Shown piece after piece: positions 35,412 through 44,503 of a stretch of DNA of 64,000 bases. The notes under the pieces were generated by a model that worked only from the letters and a program-made list of their open reading frames with translations, made no database searches and was not told the origin of the DNA. The position numbers and the translations under genes are program-made. Position 1 is the stretch's first letter; every line of letters starts with the position of its first letter. Origin of the DNA: Lachnospiraceae bacterium (GTDB lineage Bacteria > Bacillota > Clostridia > Lachnospirales > Lachnospiraceae); the NCBI GenBank assembly GCA_029067085.1, contig JAIEFE010000014.1:182869-246868 (forward strand), read 5' to 3'.

Positions 35412-36110
35412 CTACAAAGCCTCCGCCAGTCTGTGAAAATTGCCGTCATACACATAGGAGCGCAGACTGCCCTCCTTTAAGATATAACATGCATCGCAGA
35501 GCGTCAGATCCTGTACATCATGGGTCGAGAGCAGAACGATGCCTCCCGCCTCTTTGTATGCTGTCAGATAGCGGATAATATTCTCTTTGCAGACCAGATC
35601 CAGAGCCGCCGACGGCTCGTCCAGCACAAGGATTCCCGGGCGGGAAGCTACCGCGCAGGCAATGGAGAGGCGTTTCCTCATGCCTCCCGACATTTTTCGC
35701 ACGGGTTTCTTTAAGAACCCGTCGATTTCCAAAAGCTTAAGCGCCCCCTCCGCAAGTTCTCTGACAAGCGTCTCCTTATCGTGCCACATCCGCAGATTAT
35801 CCCAGGCGGATAGTTCCTCCATCAACGGATCCGTCTGCGGCACGTAGCCGAGTATCTTCGGAATCCGTCCGGCATGCCGAAGCAAATCTGTCCCCTGATA
35901 AAAAAAGGAGCCGTTGTCCACCCTGCGCACACCAGCCAAAATCGAAAACAGCGTCGATTTCCCGCTGCCGTTTCCGCCGAGAATACCCACGCACTGTCCG
36001 CTCACCGCCGAAAAAGAGACATCCGCAAGCACCTGTTTTTTCCCGTAGGCTTTTCGAACGCCCCTCACTTCTATTGCTATTTTTGCCGGCATTTCTGCCG
36101 CCGTCCGCAT
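35412..36110 (-). CDS. ABC-2 transporter ATPase
   Basis: This 232-residue ATPase has Walker A GGNGSGKST, Q-loop YVPQTDPL, signature KMSGGMRKRLSIACA, Walker B ILVLDEPSAALD and the switch LLSTHD. It energises the two permeases that follow. AAGGAGG stands five bases before ATG 36110, my choice. An earlier ATG at 36125 overlaps the SGNH gene stop and is the alternative, adding five residues; the longer frame from 36170 lies within that gene. Confidence 0.9.
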   Translation of the reverse strand: MRTAAEMPAKIAIEVRGVRKAYGKKQVLADVSFSAVSGQCVGILGGNGSGKSTLFSILAGVRRVDNGSFFYQGTDLLRHAGRIPKILGYVPQTDPLMEELSAWDNLRMWHDKETLVRELAEGALKLLEIDGFLKKPVRKMSGGMRKRLSIACAVASRPGILVLDEPSAALDLVCKENIIRYLTAYKEAGGIVLLSTHDVQDLTLCDACYILKEGSLRSYVYDGNFHRLAEAL

Positions 36111-36121
36111 CGCGCCCTCCT

Positions 36122-37105
36122 TCATCGCTGCCTCACCTCGATTGTCTCCTTGACCGCTTCCGCGATACATGCCATTCCCGCTGCCGTCGGATGTACGCCG
36201 TCGCTAGTCATCTCAGCCAGATTGTCTATCGTGACACCGCAGTCCTGCAGATCGATTACGGAAAGTCCCTTGTTCTCTGCGATCTGCTCGATCACTCTGC
36301 TGTAATCCGCTGTTGTCAGCCCGTCACCGTTTACAAAATCCACATAGGGTGTCTTCGTCCCGTAATCTCCAACCGGAAGCAGGGTACAGCAGTAGATCTC
36401 CGCCAGCGGATACTTTGACTCGAGCTTGTCGATCATGAGCGTATAGGCATCGCTGAAGGCTGCTATTTCGCCCTCCTCAACCAGTACGGTGCCGTCGTTT
36501 GTCCCCAGCGGAACAGCATTCAGAAAGTCGTTGGTACCCAGATACACGAGGATGATCTCCGGGCAGACGCCCTGCGGACCTGCGAGAGCGCCGGTGCGCA
36601 GCTCGTTGCAGGCGCAGGCCGGATCCTCCGTTCCCGTCGAATCCCCTGCAACGGTAGCGCCTGAACTGGAACCGTTTTTGTAAAGGGTAAGCTCCAGATC
36701 CTCCACTACCCGCTGCCACCAGGTATCCTCCACCTTTTTCACCGCTCCGTATTCCGGGAAAAAAACGGCATACCCCTCAGGGTTATACCCCCGAAAGGTG
36801 GTTATACTGTCTCCGAAAAAGGAGATTGTCCTGCCCGCAAGCTGTACAGGTTCCGACTCCGCGGCAACCTGTTCTTTCTGCACAGAATCCTCCGTACTAT
36901 CCTCCTCTGTTTCAACATCTTCCGCTTCAGTATCTTTCTGCGCGGCGGCGCTGCCGGCCGTGTCTTTTTCGCCCTGCTCATCCAAACTCTGCTTCATCTG
37001 CTCTGTGCCGTCGCTTTCCTCCGCTTTCATATACCCGCTGTTTCCACAGCCCGTAAGCATCAGAAAAGCCGCCGTCATACCCGCCGCCATCATCAGTTTT
37101 CTCAT
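36122..37105 (-). CDS. SGNH/GDSL hydrolase lipoprotein
   Basis: This 327-residue secreted lipoprotein has signal MRKLMMAAGMTAAFLM and the lipobox LTGC, so Cys20 is the lipidated residue. An acidic linker (residues 27-90) is followed by an intact SGNH domain: SFFGDSITTF with the nucleophile Ser, NGSSSGATVAG, LVYLGTNDFL with the Asn, and DGVHPTAAG with the catalytic His. It probably removes acyl or acetyl esters from an envelope glycan. It lies between a radical SAM gene and an ABC-2 transporter, 23 and 11 bases apart. Confidence 0.9.
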   Translation of the reverse strand: MRKLMMAAGMTAAFLMLTGCGNSGYMKAEESDGTEQMKQSLDEQGEKDTAGSAAAQKDTEAEDVETEEDSTEDSVQKEQVAAESEPVQLAGRTISFFGDSITTFRGYNPEGYAVFFPEYGAVKKVEDTWWQRVVEDLELTLYKNGSSSGATVAGDSTGTEDPACACNELRTGALAGPQGVCPEIILVYLGTNDFLNAVPLGTNDGTVLVEEGEIAAFSDAYTLMIDKLESKYPLAEIYCCTLLPVGDYGTKTPYVDFVNGDGLTTADYSRVIEQIAENKGLSVIDLQDCGVTIDNLAEMTSDGVHPTAAGMACIAEAVKETIEVRQR

Positions 37106-37128
37106 TGGTAAGCCGTCCCTGTCCCCGT

Positions 37129-38109
37129 TTATTTTTTCTTAAAAATGGACTGTCTCGCGCCGTGCATCTGTCTGTTTTTCAGGACATCGTCCACAGCGTC
37201 CATACGCAGTCCCGCATCAATAAAATCACAGTTTTTACAGAAGGGATAGTTGTGTCTGCCCTTTGCGACAGCCTCGCGCAATGCCTTGTATTTCTCGCTG
37301 TTCCATCCCTCCCGCAGGGAAGTCGTATTCAGATCCGCAAGCTCTGTCACCTCGAAATTGTCGCAGCAGCAGATTCCCATCTTCCCGAAAGGCGTGATCC
37401 ATACATCCGTAAAGGGCATCAGGCAGGTCTCCTTTATAATCTTCCCTTTAGACTGCTTGTTGGGGGAACTGCCCGCACGGTTTGTCAGCACTTCTTTCAG
37501 GTAGCGGATCTGTACCAGAATGTCTACGCCCTGAAACTCTTCCGGATGCGCCTTCACATAGTCGTAAATCTCCTGCACATTGTCATGCATCTTCATCTCC
37601 ATCCCGTAGTTGTTGATGATGAGCTGATCCACGTAAGGAACGATCTGTTTCACCCTATCTACGGTGAGGAGCAGACCGTTGGTGGACATGAAGATAAACG
37701 CATCGGGAAGCTGCTCTCTGGCGTATTTATGAAATTCTACGATGCGCGGGTCAAGCCACGGTTCGTTGTTTCCGTAGAGCGTCAGATGGCCCTTGTAATC
37801 CCAATCCCTAAGCTGGTCGATGACAGAGTAGTAGAGTGCGTCGTCCATTTTCTTATAAGGGCGTTTTTCCGCATGAATGTTAGCGGTACAAAATTCACAG
37901 GTGCTGTTGCAGCGGTTCACCGTCTCCAGATTCACCACCAGCGGATGAGGCGCCTCCTCATGACTCAAAAAGTATTCGATATAGCCTTTCTGGGATCTTC
38001 TGCGGCTGATAAACTGCAGTTTCAGATAACTCTCGCTGGCAATCCACGGCACATATTTTTTCGCGATCCATCCGATGACACCACCGAAATTGTGTACTCT
38101 GATCGGCAT
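37129..38109 (-). CDS. Radical SAM protein with SPASM-like C-terminus
   Basis: This 326-residue enzyme has the cluster-binding motif NRCNSTCEFC (CxxxCxxC) near residue 70, LTLYGNNEPWLDP following as in the GGE-like SAM region, and extra C-terminal cysteines (GICCCDNFEV and FCKNCDF) that may bind a second cluster. The substrate is unknown. I chose ATG 38109, seven bases after AAAGGAG; the longer frame to 38136 overlaps the preceding gene and lacks a site. Its operon partners are all membrane or envelope proteins, so it may modify a glycan, lipid or small peptide. Confidence 0.85.
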   Translation of the reverse strand: MPIRVHNFGGVIGWIAKKYVPWIASESYLKLQFISRRRSQKGYIEYFLSHEEAPHPLVVNLETVNRCNSTCEFCTANIHAEKRPYKKMDDALYYSVIDQLRDWDYKGHLTLYGNNEPWLDPRIVEFHKYAREQLPDAFIFMSTNGLLLTVDRVKQIVPYVDQLIINNYGMEMKMHDNVQEIYDYVKAHPEEFQGVDILVQIRYLKEVLTNRAGSSPNKQSKGKIIKETCLMPFTDVWITPFGKMGICCCDNFEVTELADLNTTSLREGWNSEKYKALREAVAKGRHNYPFCKNCDFIDAGLRMDAVDDVLKNRQMHGARQSIFKKK

Positions 38110-38132
38110 ATTATGACTCCTTTCTCTCAATA

Positions 38133-39962
38133 TCAATCCTGTATCTTGATACGGTAAACATATATTGTCATACTCCCGTCCGCCGCCGTATATTCCCCCT
38201 GCAGGGAAAACCCGACCTCCTCCGCATTTGCGAGTCTGATCCTGGAAAAAAGGTATTCCCCGCCAAGGTCTTGAAAGGCCCGGCCGTCAATATAGATACG
38301 ATCGTCCGTGGCATACACTGTCTTTGTGGCGCTCACGATACTCAGATCCGTCCCGGAGTACAGATAGGCCCTTGCCCCCCAGTCATCATAGTAGATCCGT
38401 GTTTCCTCCTTCCGCTCCAGAGCCGGCGCGATGATCTTTCTGAAATCCTCTTTATACTGCTGGGAATAAAAGCCCAGATAACCGTCCAGGGTGGCGATCC
38501 CGTTGTATTCAAGCACCGCGGGATGAAAACCGTAAGCTGCCGCCCACTCGCCCTGATAACCGATATCCGCTTTGATCTGTTCAAACAGTGCCGTCGCATA
38601 GAACTGTTCGTAGGTAAGGTCGTCCACCTCCGTGTCGTGAAAATACTCATAAGCCCTGTTATGACAGGTGGCATATAAGTCGTTATAGCGATTGGGCGTC
38701 AGAATCACTGCCAGTGCGGCAAGACAGACAATGCCGTTTGCCAGCCATATCCGCAGGAGATTTCCCTCGTAAAGCCTTAACAGCACCAGAAACAACGCCG
38801 CATACCAGAGGAACGGATTGAAAAAGATGGTTCTGTTAAACTGCCAGCCCTGAAGCTGCGGAATCAGCCTTTCCACAAGCGAGCGCAGGGGCTCAAAATC
38901 GTAGAGGCCGTACACCACACAGTTAAACAGAATAAAGACCATGAGCAGATTGAAGGGATCACGGGGAATCCGCCTCCATTCCCGCCTGACAATATATAGT
39001 CCGTTGTTTATCGCAAAATAGAGTACACAGACAGGAAGCACCACTTTCCCGTGTACACTGTCCGCATGAAAGATGCCCTCCCGGAAAACCTGCAGAATCT
39101 CCGAGAAGATCTCCTGCGGAGAGAGGCTCGCATTAACGATGGAGGAACGGATCGTCACCTCATCGCCGAGAAGCATCTGCCCGAACAGCCGGTACTCACA
39201 GAACACGTAACCTGCCGCCAACACAAAAAGTGCGATGAGCATTCGCAAGACAGCTTTCCCGTTTTCCCGAAGTTCCTCCCGCAAAACGTCCGAAGCGCAA
39301 TGGCGTTTTCGATACAGATATCTGCCAAAAAGCCACAGGATGGTCAGCGTAAGATAACCCAGAATAAAGAGGCCGTGATAGGAAAAATAGGACACGAGCG
39401 GATAAGCAAACAACGCTGCATACCACCACCCCCACCGCTTCTCCCGCTTTCGATAGAGCTTGATCAGCAAAAAGACACAGAGCGGAATCGAAGCGAAAGC
39501 AAAACCAAATGCCGGAAAAACCCAGAGCATTCCATAGCATAAACCAGTCATATAAACGATAGGGCGGACACGCTGATACTGCTCGAAAAAAAGCTCCCCC
39601 GCAAGCAGACGGAAGGAAAACATCCCCAGCAAAATCTTTCCCAAAATTCCCAGCACATAAGCCGTGTAAGTCGGAAAAAGCATGTAGAGCACGCTGTAAA
39701 GCGAGAGCTCCGACGGAAGATCATCTCTGCTCACGCCTCCCAAAAAAGGCACCTCTACGCCGTGTTTCCAAAAGGAATCCGTGTTTTTAAGCATCTGAAA
39801 CTGTGCCAGAAACAGATCCATGTTATCATGGACGCCAATGTAACTGCGCTCCCCGTATCCGAAGAATACACCCGTCACAAGCAGCAGGAAACCCACGATC
39901 GGAAACAGGAACCAGTATTTCGTTAGCCATAGAAACCACTTTTGTTCTGTCAGCTTTTTCAT
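38133..39962 (-). CDS. Polytopic membrane protein, YfhO/DUF6044-like (GT-C type)
   Basis: This 609-residue protein has about 12 spans and a C-terminal outer domain (about 470-609). The first outer loop reads YIGVHDNMDLFLAQFQML, an acidic motif in the place of the catalytic Asp of GT-C transferases. It resembles YfhO or DUF6044 proteins, which work with GtrA and GtrB-like proteins to decorate wall polymers from undecaprenyl-phosphate sugars. GtrA is encoded just upstream. The sugar is unknown. Confidence 0.72.
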   Translation of the reverse strand: MKKLTEQKWFLWLTKYWFLFPIVGFLLLVTGVFFGYGERSYIGVHDNMDLFLAQFQMLKNTDSFWKHGVEVPFLGGVSRDDLPSELSLYSVLYMLFPTYTAYVLGILGKILLGMFSFRLLAGELFFEQYQRVRPIVYMTGLCYGMLWVFPAFGFAFASIPLCVFLLIKLYRKREKRWGWWYAALFAYPLVSYFSYHGLFILGYLTLTILWLFGRYLYRKRHCASDVLREELRENGKAVLRMLIALFVLAAGYVFCEYRLFGQMLLGDEVTIRSSIVNASLSPQEIFSEILQVFREGIFHADSVHGKVVLPVCVLYFAINNGLYIVRREWRRIPRDPFNLLMVFILFNCVVYGLYDFEPLRSLVERLIPQLQGWQFNRTIFFNPFLWYAALFLVLLRLYEGNLLRIWLANGIVCLAALAVILTPNRYNDLYATCHNRAYEYFHDTEVDDLTYEQFYATALFEQIKADIGYQGEWAAAYGFHPAVLEYNGIATLDGYLGFYSQQYKEDFRKIIAPALERKEETRIYYDDWGARAYLYSGTDLSIVSATKTVYATDDRIYIDGRAFQDLGGEYLFSRIRLANAEEVGFSLQGEYTAADGSMTIYVYRIKIQD

Positions 39963-39994
39963 CCATTCATCCCATATGAAACGATTTACTTTTG

Positions 39995-40043
39995 CAGAGG
40001 ATCGCAGATCCTTTTAAAGTTAATCGCGAAGCGATTTCCTTTT
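39995..40043 (-). repeat. Double-hairpin intergenic repeat, copy 2
   Basis: This has the same design as 16708-16755: AGAGGATC-GCA-GATCCTTT, then AATCGC-GAA-GCGATT. In the second hairpin a T-A pair of copy 1 is a C-G pair here, so pairing is kept while sequence changes. The GtrA stop codon and last five residues lie inside it, and the next start codon follows after 33 bases. Confidence 0.75.
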
Positions 40044-40490
40044 ACGAAACACAAACAACTTCTGCCCGAAAAAGTTCATTACAATAAAAATACACATACC
40101 ACAGACCATGGCTATATTCTCAAGAAGCGCTAAGGAAATCCTGCCTCCCGAAGACAGTCCTATCGCATCCAAAACCCGGGCTGTTAAGGGCTTCGCCACA
40201 CTGAAAGCGATCAAATAGCAGACGATGATATTGAGGGCGAAGCGCCAGGGCAGCCACTTATCCCGCTCCTCCACCTTAAACGTCAGTTTTGCGTTTGCGT
40301 GGTAGGAAAACACGCTGCCGATAAAATACGAAATCCCGCTGGACAGCCAGTAATTCATGTGGATCAGATTGTATAAAACCGCCATGATGCCCCATCCCAT
40401 CAGCGTGTTGATCACGCCCACCATGCCAAAATGGATGACCTCCATGATAAAGTCCTTATACCGAATATATAACTCTCTTATTTTTTCCAT
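40020..40490 (-). CDS. GtrA family membrane protein
   Basis: This 156-residue protein has four membrane spans (about 16-38, 45-65, 80-100 and 118-140) and the GtrA features FGMVGVINTLMGWG, SYFIGSVFSYHANAKLTF and FVFRKRK. GtrA proteins are thought to help move polyprenyl-phosphate sugars across the membrane. The last residues are encoded in the hairpin repeat. GtrB-like GTs are encoded elsewhere in the window (46266 and 52331). GAGG precedes the ATG. Confidence 0.92.
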   Translation of the reverse strand: MEKIRELYIRYKDFIMEVIHFGMVGVINTLMGWGIMAVLYNLIHMNYWLSSGISYFIGSVFSYHANAKLTFKVEERDKWLPWRFALNIIVCYLIAFSVAKPLTARVLDAIGLSSGGRISLALLENIAMVCGMCIFIVMNFFGQKLFVFRKRKSLRD

Positions 40491-40543
40491 TCTACCTCAC
40501 ATGCCGCTCCGGCATAGATTCCATAACCATGATCATCTCCGGC

Positions 40544-40573
40544 TTGTCAAAATGCAACTGCTTCTATTATAAT
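40544..40573 (+). promoter_or_regulatory. Promoter of the VOC gene
   Basis: TTGTCA (40544-40549) and TATAAT (40568-40573) are 18 bases apart, about 78 bases before the start at 40651. The leader shows no clear riboswitch. Confidence 0.65.
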
Positions 40574-40650
40574 AAAACAGCAGGGAAACATATTCATATT
40601 ATGTTTCAGTATACACACTCCTGACTTATTTATCAATAAGGAGCTATATT

Positions 40651-41049
40651 ATGCCGGCACTAAAAATACATCATATCGGATATCTGGTCAAAAAAACAGA
40701 AGCTGCCATTCAAACTTTTGAGGCTTTGGGATACCAATTGATACAGGCTGTCATGTATGATGACATCCGCAAAGTGAATATCTGTTTTCTGCAAAAGGAT
40801 GACTATTGTATAGAATTAGTTTCCCCGGCAGCCGAAGACTCCCTTGTATCAGGGCTGATGAAGAAATATAAAAATAGTCCCTATCATATCTGTTATGAAA
40901 CAACAGATTTTGACAGAGATTATCAGATGTTACTGTCAAACGGATTTATTTCCATTGATACACCTACGCCCGCCCCTGCCCTTCAAGGCAGAGACGTCGT
41001 ATTCTTAACAAGCGCCTCCATGGGAATGATCGAATTATTAAGGTCGTGA
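40651..41049 (+). CDS. VOC family protein (methylmalonyl-CoA epimerase-like)
   Basis: This 132-residue protein is of vicinal-oxygen-chelate (glyoxalase) type: KIHHIGYLVKKTEAAI at the start, IELVSP and YHICYETTDFDRD in the middle, and GMIELL at the end. His7 or His8, Glu and His residues fit the metal site of a methylmalonyl-CoA epimerase-like enzyme. It converges on an acyl carrier protein and an FkbH-like gene, a grouping that suggests work on a carrier-bound acid. The reaction is unknown. AAGGAG precedes the ATG by seven bases. Confidence 0.78.
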   Translation: MPALKIHHIGYLVKKTEAAIQTFEALGYQLIQAVMYDDIRKVNICFLQKDDYCIELVSPAAEDSLVSGLMKKYKNSPYHICYETTDFDRDYQMLLSNGFISIDTPTPAPALQGRDVVFLTSASMGMIELLRS

Positions 41050-41084
41050 TCCGGCTATCTATCATGATATCACATGTTATCGCA

Positions 41085-41327
41085 TCATCCGAGCTGACTG
41101 ATAATAATATCCGCCATCTCTCCCACATTCTTCATGGACACCACCTGGCCCATATTAAATTTTATACCAAACTCCTGCTCTACCGCCGCCAGCAGATTGA
41201 TATGCTCCAGAGAATCCCATTCCTCGATATCGTCTGCCGTAGTGGCATCCGTCACCGTGATCTCCTCATCGTCAAATACGTCCCGAAACACTTCATTTAA
41301 CTTCACAAACACTTCTTCTCTGCTCAT
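41085..41327 (-). CDS. Acyl carrier protein
   Basis: This 80-residue acidic protein contains IEEWDSLEHINLLAAVEQEFG, a carrier-protein helix II; the serine of DSL is the phosphopantetheine site. It is a dedicated carrier, since no fatty-acid genes are near, and it follows the FkbH-like gene, its likely loading enzyme. I chose ATG 41327, after GGAGGGAGAGAAT; the longer frame to 41459 overlaps the upstream gene and looks non-native. Confidence 0.92.
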   Translation of the reverse strand: MSREEVFVKLNEVFRDVFDDEEITVTDATTADDIEEWDSLEHINLLAAVEQEFGIKFNMGQVVSMKNVGEMADIIISQLG

Positions 41328-41395
41328 ATTCTCTCCCTCCGAAGCCATTTGATGACCGCTCGCCATTTCGTTACCTGAAACATTTTTACGGCAGA

Positions 41396-43183
41396 CTACT
41401 TTTCCACCGTGATCACCGTGTTCTTCAACGCATAGTCTGCGGGAACAGTAAAGCGCCAAATTGTGACACCCGTGTCAGTTTCTTCCGTCTTCTCAAAACC
41501 CATCGTCCCGTAAAAATCCTTTACCATGGCATTTTTAGCGGTTGGATAGTAATATCCCATGATGGTTTCGATCCCGCAGGCCTGACACGCCTCCACTACG
41601 CTGTCCATCATAGCATATTCCATGTCTCGCTTCAACACCCTGCAGCTCATCAGCCACAACTCAATATGTAAAATGCTTTGGTTTTCGTCGCGTCTTCCGA
41701 TCACTACGGAAACCACGCCGTTATCGCCAAATCTGTCCACAAGTTTCCCGTAACGGGTGATATAGGCATCATCCGCCGCAAAATTCTCTATTTCTCCCTG
41801 TGTATACCTTCTTGTCGTCAGATTGAATTGGTTGCTCTTATTGGACAGCTGAGCAATTCTGGCTGTATAGAGCGGCTCAAAGGGCCTGATCGTACCCCGC
41901 ATCTCCAGGGAACGCAGATATTCCTGATAATCACCAAACTGCGCCTGCTGTTTTTTCCTCTCTATATTCGCCCGATACATCTCATTGCGCTTTCTGTCGT
42001 CTTCCGAGAGCTTTGTCACTTCAAAGAAACCGCTGTGATCTAAAATCCTGATATACTGCTCCGGCGTGCCCACCGCAGGCACCGCTGCACCGGGAATCTG
42101 CATCTCAACAATCTCCCGCTCCGCCGGATTATCGTCCACAAACACCAGACTGTCAGGCAGAATGGCAAGCTCCTGTGCGATCTGTGCGATATTGTGGCTC
42201 TTCGGTTCCCAGTTCGCCTTGATCAAAATAAAATCCTCCGGTTTTAAAATTCCCTCCGGGTGATTCAATCCGGCGAGCGCATTCTCCTCCTCATTCTTGG
42301 AATTGACCGTCAGCATGACGCCGATGTCCTTCTGCGCCTTCAGATAATTCTGAAATTCTGCGTAGACCTGTCCCATGGGTGTCTCCTGTCCGATCTCCAG
42401 ATTTTCCGGACCGTCATCTCCCACGATGCCGCTCCAGAGTGTATTATCCAGATCGAGCGCCAGCGCTTTCTTGTTTTTTCCAAAAATTGATTTGATGATA
42501 TTTGACAGATTGTGGGCAAAATCCGGTATAGCCTGCATACAGCAGGCATACTTGTACATATGCCAGTACAACGGATCCGACCAGCGATCAAGTCCGTAGG
42601 ACGCAGAAAGATAATTGATGTCATGGATGAAAAAGCTTTCATGCTCCCTTGCATACTGATAAAACGCCTCATTCAGCCTGTTAATAAACGAGATCCGTCC
42701 CTGGACGTACACTGCCTCCTGATTTCCCAGCAGTCTGTAGAAGGGATATTCAAAGTTATTTTGAATCACCGGACAGTGATAGGTGTCCGCAAGCTTGTCC
42801 CACATCACACGGAAATGCTCATACTGCTCCGTGAACAGTTCATCGACCTGTCCTTTTGTATCTCCGGGCATCGGATAGTTCGCGATATTGCGGTTAGAGG
42901 TATGAATGAAGATCAGTTCCGGCGCAAAGTCTGACAGGAGAGGATTGTCAAACATCGCATCCTGCCAGTACTGCGCATATTCCGATTCGTAAAAGACCGG
43001 ACGGATCCCCTGCTCCAACAGAAAGAGTTCCAATATCCGTATGATATCGTGCGTCGTGCTGCCGCCAAGTACCGCGATCCGCTTCTCCAAAAAATCCGTC
43101 CTGCTCTCTAGAAGAGCGCGCTTTAGTTTCTTTGATTTCTTCAAGATCAGTTCCCCGTCAAAGGGATAAGTAAGCTCCCGCAT
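41396..43183 (-). CDS. FkbH-like HAD-superfamily protein
   Basis: This 595-residue protein has three parts: an N-terminal SGNH-like region (about 20-230, with VLGGSTTHDI), a HAD phosphatase domain (about 240-390, with ALDLDNTLWSGIVGDDG, TVNSKN and FVDDNPAERE) and a C-terminal GNAT-like part (about 430-595). FkbH enzymes make glyceryl-ACP from 1,3-bisphosphoglycerate, and the nearby ACP fits. In envelope clusters such proteins may supply a glyceryl or related acyl group to glycans; that is inference. I chose ATG 43183, eight bases after GGAGGAG; a GTG at 43192 is the alternative. Confidence 0.88.
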   Translation of the reverse strand: MRELTYPFDGELILKKSKKLKRALLESRTDFLEKRIAVLGGSTTHDIIRILELFLLEQGIRPVFYESEYAQYWQDAMFDNPLLSDFAPELIFIHTSNRNIANYPMPGDTKGQVDELFTEQYEHFRVMWDKLADTYHCPVIQNNFEYPFYRLLGNQEAVYVQGRISFINRLNEAFYQYAREHESFFIHDINYLSASYGLDRWSDPLYWHMYKYACCMQAIPDFAHNLSNIIKSIFGKNKKALALDLDNTLWSGIVGDDGPENLEIGQETPMGQVYAEFQNYLKAQKDIGVMLTVNSKNEEENALAGLNHPEGILKPEDFILIKANWEPKSHNIAQIAQELAILPDSLVFVDDNPAEREIVEMQIPGAAVPAVGTPEQYIRILDHSGFFEVTKLSEDDRKRNEMYRANIERKKQQAQFGDYQEYLRSLEMRGTIRPFEPLYTARIAQLSNKSNQFNLTTRRYTQGEIENFAADDAYITRYGKLVDRFGDNGVVSVVIGRRDENQSILHIELWLMSCRVLKRDMEYAMMDSVVEACQACGIETIMGYYYPTAKNAMVKDFYGTMGFEKTEETDTGVTIWRFTVPADYALKNTVITVEK

Positions 43184-43188
43184 CACAT

Positions 43189-44310
43189 TCACTCCTCCGG
43201 TGCATAGTCTTTGCGGATGATCGACGCGATCTTCTCCGCATACACCCTGGCTCCAAGAGGCGTCATGTGTACGCCGTCCTCCAGATATTTGTCCGCCGTC
43301 CCCGCATCAATTCCGCTGTCCTCAAAAGCGTTGAAGAAAATAACGCCATCCTCCTTGTGCTGTTCCGCTACATACCCTGCACCTCTTGCAAAATTGATGA
43401 GCGGACCATAACCGTAATCCAGCGAATAACCATCGCCGATGAAAGTCTTACCGCTGAAGATCTGGCAGTAATGAGGAGCCGCCAATAAGATCTGTGCATT
43501 GGGAAAGCTGCTTTTGAGGTCTCTGATCGCTCCGTCAAGCGCTCCCGTATAGGTGTGCATAGAATCCACAGGCAGAGTATCTCCCCCCTCCAAATAGCGG
43601 CTGTTTGGAATCTTCCCGGTAAGGAAATCGTTGACACCGTACTCAATGATAAAATAATCCGTCTTTGAAAAATCACAAGTCTTCAGAATTTCCTCAGGCG
43701 CATAACCGCTAAAGAAATCCGCACTGATATTGCCGCGTATCGCATTCACTACGCCCAAAAGGCCAGAGGAATTCCAATCATTGTAATCATAGCGCTCATT
43801 GGGCGTCAGGGCTGCTGTAGTTCCTCCAATGGACATATTGTAAACCTTCGCATTCAGCTGCTGGCTGATAATATCCGCCGCCCCGCTCTCCGTCCGGTCA
43901 CCATCCATGATGCTGTCGCCCAGAATGACGATCTGCATACTGTAATTTCGCTCATCCTCCTCCGTCACCGACGGTTTCGTCTCATCTGCAGGCTTCTCCT
44001 CCTGTGTCTTCTGCGTATCCTCAGTCTTCTCCATCACCTTGACAGGCGTCTCGGCCGGCTTTTCAACACTCCCCGCAGATGCCTGCTCTTCCCGGCTGGT
44101 CGTCACATCCGCCTCTTCCTGAAGTCTCTGCCACTCCTCCTTGAGTTCCTGCACCGTCCGGCTGTTCTGCTCCTCAAGAGCGAGCCTTTCCTTCTCTACC
44201 CGGATCTGTACCTGCCCATAGATGATCTCAATGATGGCCAGAATACAAAAACCGATCAGAATCAGCAGCATTGTATTAATATTTTGTCTTCCTTTCCTTT
44301 CACTTCTCAT
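43189..44310 (-). CDS. Membrane-anchored SGNH hydrolase
   Basis: This 373-residue protein has one N-terminal span (about 13-32), a Glu/Lys-rich coiled-coil stalk (to about 125) and an intact SGNH domain: VILGDSIMDG, MSIGGTTAAL, IEYGVNDFLTG and EDGVHMTPLGARVYAEKI. The active-site Ser, Gly, Asn and His are all present. It probably acts on acyl groups of a surface glycan outside the membrane. Its stop lies six bases before the FkbH-like start, so the genes form an operon. Confidence 0.9.
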   Translation of the reverse strand: MRSERKGRQNINTMLLILIGFCILAIIEIIYGQVQIRVEKERLALEEQNSRTVQELKEEWQRLQEEADVTTSREEQASAGSVEKPAETPVKVMEKTEDTQKTQEEKPADETKPSVTEEDERNYSMQIVILGDSIMDGDRTESGAADIISQQLNAKVYNMSIGGTTAALTPNERYDYNDWNSSGLLGVVNAIRGNISADFFSGYAPEEILKTCDFSKTDYFIIEYGVNDFLTGKIPNSRYLEGGDTLPVDSMHTYTGALDGAIRDLKSSFPNAQILLAAPHYCQIFSGKTFIGDGYSLDYGYGPLINFARGAGYVAEQHKEDGVIFFNAFEDSGIDAGTADKYLEDGVHMTPLGARVYAEKIASIIRKDYAPEE

Positions 44311-44451
44311 AATTACTACCGACCTTTCCCATATGATGCAAAATATATTGTATTTACTCTACCACATTTTTTCCCTGTTTCCTATATTTGTCAGCTGGAA
44401 TTAAAGAAAATTTCTATAAATCTTAATATTTTTCTTCCTTACAGTTTATGA

Positions 44452-44457
44452 TATAAT
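44452..44457 (+). promoter_or_regulatory. Extended -10 promoter element
   Basis: TGATATAAT (extended -10, TATAAT 44452-44457) lies about 47 bases before the start at 44504. The -35 is poor. It drives the GT-C-like membrane protein gene. Confidence 0.5.
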
Positions 44458-44503
44458 GATTGCAGATATACACACTGATTGCGCTTTATGAAAGGATAAA
44501 CTG

